From: Salisapilia sapeloensis | Taxonomy: Eukaryota > Oomycota > Peronosporomycetes > Peronosporales > Salisapiliaceae | Reading direction: 5' to 3' | DNA length: 22,128 nucleotides | Assembly (NCBI GenBank): GCA_023334545.1 | Contig: JAADVB010000278.1 | Coordinates: 1-22,128 of the forward strand | In this document: piece after piece, positions 19,058-22,128 of the stretch | Layout of the letters: every line of letters starts with the position of its first letter | Position numbering within the stretch: position 1 is the first letter of the stretch | The notes under the pieces: generated by a model | What the model was told of the DNA's origin: nothing | Database searches by the model: none | The model's input: the letters and a program-made list of their open reading frames with translations, nothing else | Made by a program: the position numbers and the translations under genes

Positions 19058-20709
19058 CTAGTGATACCTCGAGTCTAGTTGGTTGTAGAGTTCATCAAGT
19101 AGCTTATGATGGAAGAGTATTTTCTTGAACAAGAGCTTTTGGAGTATGAAAGATGGCGCTCCTCGTAGCTTCCTCTCCGACAGCCATTCTTCCAACTTCC
19201 TTCGCTCCATGGGTTTGTAGCAAATCGAGTCAGATTCAAACGGATTGAACTCGCTCTGATAAGCCTTCAAGCACTTCATCTCTCGGTTCCGAGCGTAGAC
19301 ATCATCCCAGAAGATGTACCAGTATGCTCGAACAGGATTCGACAAGAAGAAATTCATTCGAGCATAAAGTGAATCGAGCAACTGAGGGCTTGTGTTGAGA
19401 AGACGAGACAATGTTTGGTTTTGTTCATGCGAGGACAAGTAGAGCAGTAGCTCGTGGCATGGTAACTGCGAGTTGTTGTAGATATAGTACCAGAACCCGT
19501 GTCCCAGCAGCTCTTGCTCTTTTGCATGCTTTGCAAGCAATCCTTTCCGATACTCTTGACACTTGTCAACGTATTGACTCAGGCTTGACTCCCATGCAAG
19601 CCTAGCGTTTTCAAAGAACCGAGTGAGGTTCTGTGTTTCTTTCATATCATTCTTCAAACCGATGTGGCTAGGAGGTTTCATCGTGCGTTGGTTCGTGATC
19701 TGATGCACTTGCCCCGTAGAAGGTGCAACGGCCCGACCATATCCATCTTGGTACGGCATTGAGATCTCAAATCCTGGTACCATGACTTTCTCATTGTCAT
19801 TCGTCTTCAGCTGAAGGAAACCGTTCGTGTAGTAGCACTCGAAGCGTACAATTGCATACTTTTGTTTCTCGACTCCCTCACGCCTTGTGAATTTGTATAC
19901 CAGACCGTCTTGAACCCATCTTCCACTTGAATGAACTCCATTTGACTAAATCGCCAATGGATACGGCTGTTGGAAGCAGCGATGGACCGAAGTTTCTGTC
20001 GAACTAGTCTCTTCTGTTTGATGCTTGGAGAATCGTTTAGGCTGAGCAGTTGCTCCAGCCGATCGGACTTGAGGTAGGACACGTCGTCACTGTCGTCATA
20101 GACCATGACGCAGTAAAAGAGATGTGGATGGATATAGAGCTTCTCGAAACACGTATTCGAGTTCAACTCCCCATCTCGTGTGCTAGTCCTGTCGTTCCAG
20201 TACACATCAACCCCTTCCACATCCCTCGCTTTTATTCGACGATATGCTGTTAGACTATGTGCTTCACCTTGCCAATGGTCGACAACGTTGGCCATCCCAC
20301 GCTCTCGCACCGCATCTTCGAGTTTCTTCAGACGTTCAACCACACCAGCATTCTCTTTTTCCACAGACAGCAAGACAGCTTTCTAAAAGCTTTGCCACAC
20401 ACGACGTTTGATCTCCAGCTTCACGTCCCAATGAGGCAAGATCGTGTCGTGTGTCGCATCGACGATCCGATTTGTCGTCTCACTGAACGTAAGCCATCCG
20501 TAGACGTTTCTCACCGCGACACGAAACTTTGGCATCCCAAAGATCAGGAGACATAGCATGAATAGTAGTGTGATGAGGTTTAGAACGTAGCCGATGAAGC
20601 CAAATGGTGTCACGGTGCTCAAGTTCTCTGTATTGTCAGAAGCCGAGAAAGCGAGAATGACACCACCAATGGCTGTTATGAGGGCAGAGAATTTCCCACT
20701 CATCTTCAT
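19058..20709 (-). CDS. Unidentified membrane protein, reading frame interrupted (possible pseudogene)
   Basis: Three open stretches on the minus strand appear to form one protein. Part A (20709-20386, 108 codons) has two hydrophobic segments: FSALITAIGGVILAFSAS and YVLNLITLLFMLCLLIFG. Part B (20382-20005) is in the same frame after a TAG at 20385-20383 and reads as a charged helix (ENAGVVERLKKLEDAVRERG), then YLKSDRLEQLLSLND. Part C (19945-19058) follows after a proposed 59-bp intron (20004-19946, GTTCGA...GATTTAG), needed because the coding-like frame shifts; it starts SNGVHSSGRWVQDGLVYKF and ends LLDELYNQLDSRYH. If the TAG is bypassed the product has about 530 residues. The TAG follows an acceptor-like CTTTTAG, so a small intron could remove it, but the best in-frame donor (GTGAAG at 20424) makes it only 42 bp. 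I do not recognise the family. The start lies against a Harbinger transposase remnant. Confidence 0.5.
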
Positions 20710-21244
20710 CTGGCCAGCTTACGACCGTCGACTCCAGTCAAAGCAAGGCGGACGTCGCACGATAAAGATAATTCCCTATACTTCATTTTCCTAAACCAAG
20801 AAATAACGCTTGTTTAGACCACGTGCTATCGTTACCGAAGCTTCCGAGACACTTCAGCACCACCATCATGTGAAGTTCCGTTCCTCCAAGAAAAAGGCAC
20901 TTTCCTTTTGACTTCAATGCAGGATCACTCTTGATCATAGCGACGAGATGAAAGAATGCGCCTCTGTCCATGCGGCAATGTTCTAGGAACTCAATCTTAT
21001 TCAATACAGTCTCGTCATACAATAGTTGTTGCCATCGATCTTTACGTCTTCGATATGACACTGACCTTTTAATAAATGGGTTTCCAAGCACTCGCTCAAA
21101 CGCAGCTGCACATATGATGTCCATGTCGTCCTCACTCTCATCCGTGTCGTCGAATAGACATCGAATTAATGCAGCTTCTCTACGGAGCTCATGAGTGGCC
21201 TGTTGATATCGAAGAAGCGCTTGACGCGCGGATGGACGTGGCAT
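20705..21244 (-). pseudogene. PIF/Harbinger transposase fragment, decayed
   Basis: The ATG at 21244 opens a frame of 153 codons ending at a TGA (20785-20783). Residues about 50-153 resemble the N-terminal region of PIF/Harbinger (HARBI1-like) transposases: ERVLGNPFIKRSVSYRRRKD, HCRMDRGAFFHLVAMI, LHMMVVLKCLGSFGND and the end of the helix-turn-helix, FLGLGK. Past the stop the same frame stays homologous-looking (SIGNYLYRATSALL, second TGA at 20740-20738, then LESTVVSWPDEDE). The DDE catalytic domain that should follow is missing; instead the start of the unidentified membrane protein lies there. With two in-frame stops and no catalytic part it cannot be active. No terminal inverted repeats were found. 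Confidence 0.75.
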
Positions 21245-22008
21245 GGCGATTTTATCAACAAAAAGCCGAGTTGCTGCTGCAACGGTCGTTTGGATGGTTC
21301 AATCTTTCGTTCGTCTATTGGTTTAATATAAATATATTGATTTATAAATAAAAATAATTTCTTTGCTGCTGTGAGCATTGTCAACCCCTAATTTTAACAA
21401 ATACAGTATTTGCTTCTTTTTATGTGGATAAATTAATAGTAACAGATAGCTTTAAAGCCAAAATATATCTATGGAAGTAGCTTCATTACTTCTTAATATT
21501 CACGCCAGCTCATTGCTATTGATTTTTCGTGTCTGAATTTTTGCATGGGATTTCTGTTGCTAATCTTGAGGTGTCCGTTGTCGAGCTTTTCGTCTAGACA
21601 CCATTTCAGGCTGTGATAAGCCCTCCACGGTTAGCGTACTTCTTTCAGATATTCGCATAAAGATATTTTTCCTTGGAAGGCTAACATAAATTGAATTTGA
21701 AGACGATCTTAGGGTCCAAGCTCTCGACGTAAAACTTTTGGATGTGATACTAAAATCTTAAAGTTCTTGTGCCACCTAACACGTCTACTATACATAACGT
21801 CCGCGTGGAGCGGTGTCAATATCTAAGTGTCTGGATCGAAAGCAAGGCACATATCGCAAGTAGCTCAAGAGCAACGCATTTTACTAGAAATTAGATAAAT
21901 AAATAGAGTAAATAGTAAAAACCAAGCTAGAAGTAGAGTGCTCACGCCATTTATTTTTGCCTTATGACTCTCTTCATCATGTAGTCGAAAATACCAAGAC
22001 GCCACAGC
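21245..22008. other. AT-rich intergenic region, nothing identified
   Basis: About 760 bp with several A/T-rich stretches. On the minus strand, roughly 21500-21635, a short open stretch reads AYHSLKWCLDEKLDNGHLKI followed by SNRNPMQKF and ends at TAA. It has plausible composition but no start codon context and no recognised family, so it could be a relic of a mobile element or chance. Confidence 0.35.
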
Positions 22009-22128
22009 CTAGCAGTAGTAATAGCCACCGATCACGCGACCGAAGGGGCAATTGTTGCCATAAAAGTTCTGGCCAACATTGTACCAGAAGGCCACAGGGT
22101 AGCGATAGCCCGTGAAGAACTGACCTCC
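22009..22128 (-). CDS. C-terminal end of a Tyr/Gly-rich, Cys-terminated protein (runs off right edge)
   Basis: On the minus strand the frame is open from the right edge for 39 codons to a TAG at 22011-22009. It reads GGQFFTGYRYPVAFWYNVGQ and then NFYGNNCPFGRVIGGYYYC. The composition (many Tyr, Gly, Phe and Asn, two Cys with one as the last residue) and the locally higher GC than the flanking DNA support a real 3' end. The pattern fits a secreted, disulphide-bonded protein, but no family is recognised and the N-terminus lies outside the window. Confidence 0.5.
   Translation of the reverse strand, partial: GGQFFTGYRYPVAFWYNVGQNFYGNNCPFGRVIGGYYYC

Noticed and set aside
1-22128. CRISPR array, operon, rRNA or tRNA genes
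   Set aside because: No regularly spaced direct repeats, no co-directional bacterial-style gene run, and no recognisable tRNA box B or rRNA stretch were seen by eye. The introns mark the DNA as eukaryotic. A covariance-model search would be needed to exclude small RNAs.

Overview
The window looks like gene-dense nuclear DNA of a stramenopile, most likely an oomycete. The evidence is the gene set (exportin-5-like receptor, YKT6 SNARE, SNF1-type kinase, RPN12 proteasome subunit, an F-box/LamG protein, a plant-like xylose isomerase). The introns are also short, mostly 50-85 bp, with GT..TAG, CAG or AAG ends. Close spacing and moderate base composition are compatible with an Albugo-like genome, but the genus is an inference.

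Left part (1-6700): the 5' end of an exportin gene runs off the left edge (-). A nuclear-looking coiled-coil protein (+) with one intron follows, converging on YKT6 (-, six exons). A small basic protein (+, three exons) diverges from YKT6 and converges on a SNF1/AMPK-like kinase with a UBA-like domain (-, three exons).

Middle (7600-11200): three + strand genes. They are a free-standing CENP-B/pogo-type DNA-binding protein without a transposase core, RPN12 (four exons), and an F-box protein with a laminin-G-like C-terminal half. Then come two tandem - strand genes (12000-14440), a PX-domain protein and a single-exon class II xylose isomerase. A single-pass membrane protein (-, 15236-16438) follows, whose one intron holds an in-frame stop.

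Right part (16440-22128): this is the accessory, repeat-rich end. A secreted leucine-rich-repeat gene with roughly one repeat per exon and an apparent GC-AG intron runs into a candidate non-autonomous element with terminal inverted repeats and many GAGCA/TGCTC motifs. Next is an unidentified predicted membrane-protein locus (-) with an in-frame TAG and one inferred intron. Directly upstream of it lies a decayed PIF/Harbinger transposase fragment. At the right edge is the 3' end of a Tyr/Gly-rich, Cys-terminated protein.

The left and middle genes are mostly unrelated housekeeping genes, with no sign of an operon or a dedicated pathway. I found no convincing new molecular system. The points most worth checking are the truncated LRR gene and its adjoining element, the broken-or-spliced membrane-protein locus beside the Harbinger remnant, the CENP-B-like protein, and the stop-containing intron. 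Exon boundaries were worked out by hand from reading frames and splice signals, without alignment to transcripts.
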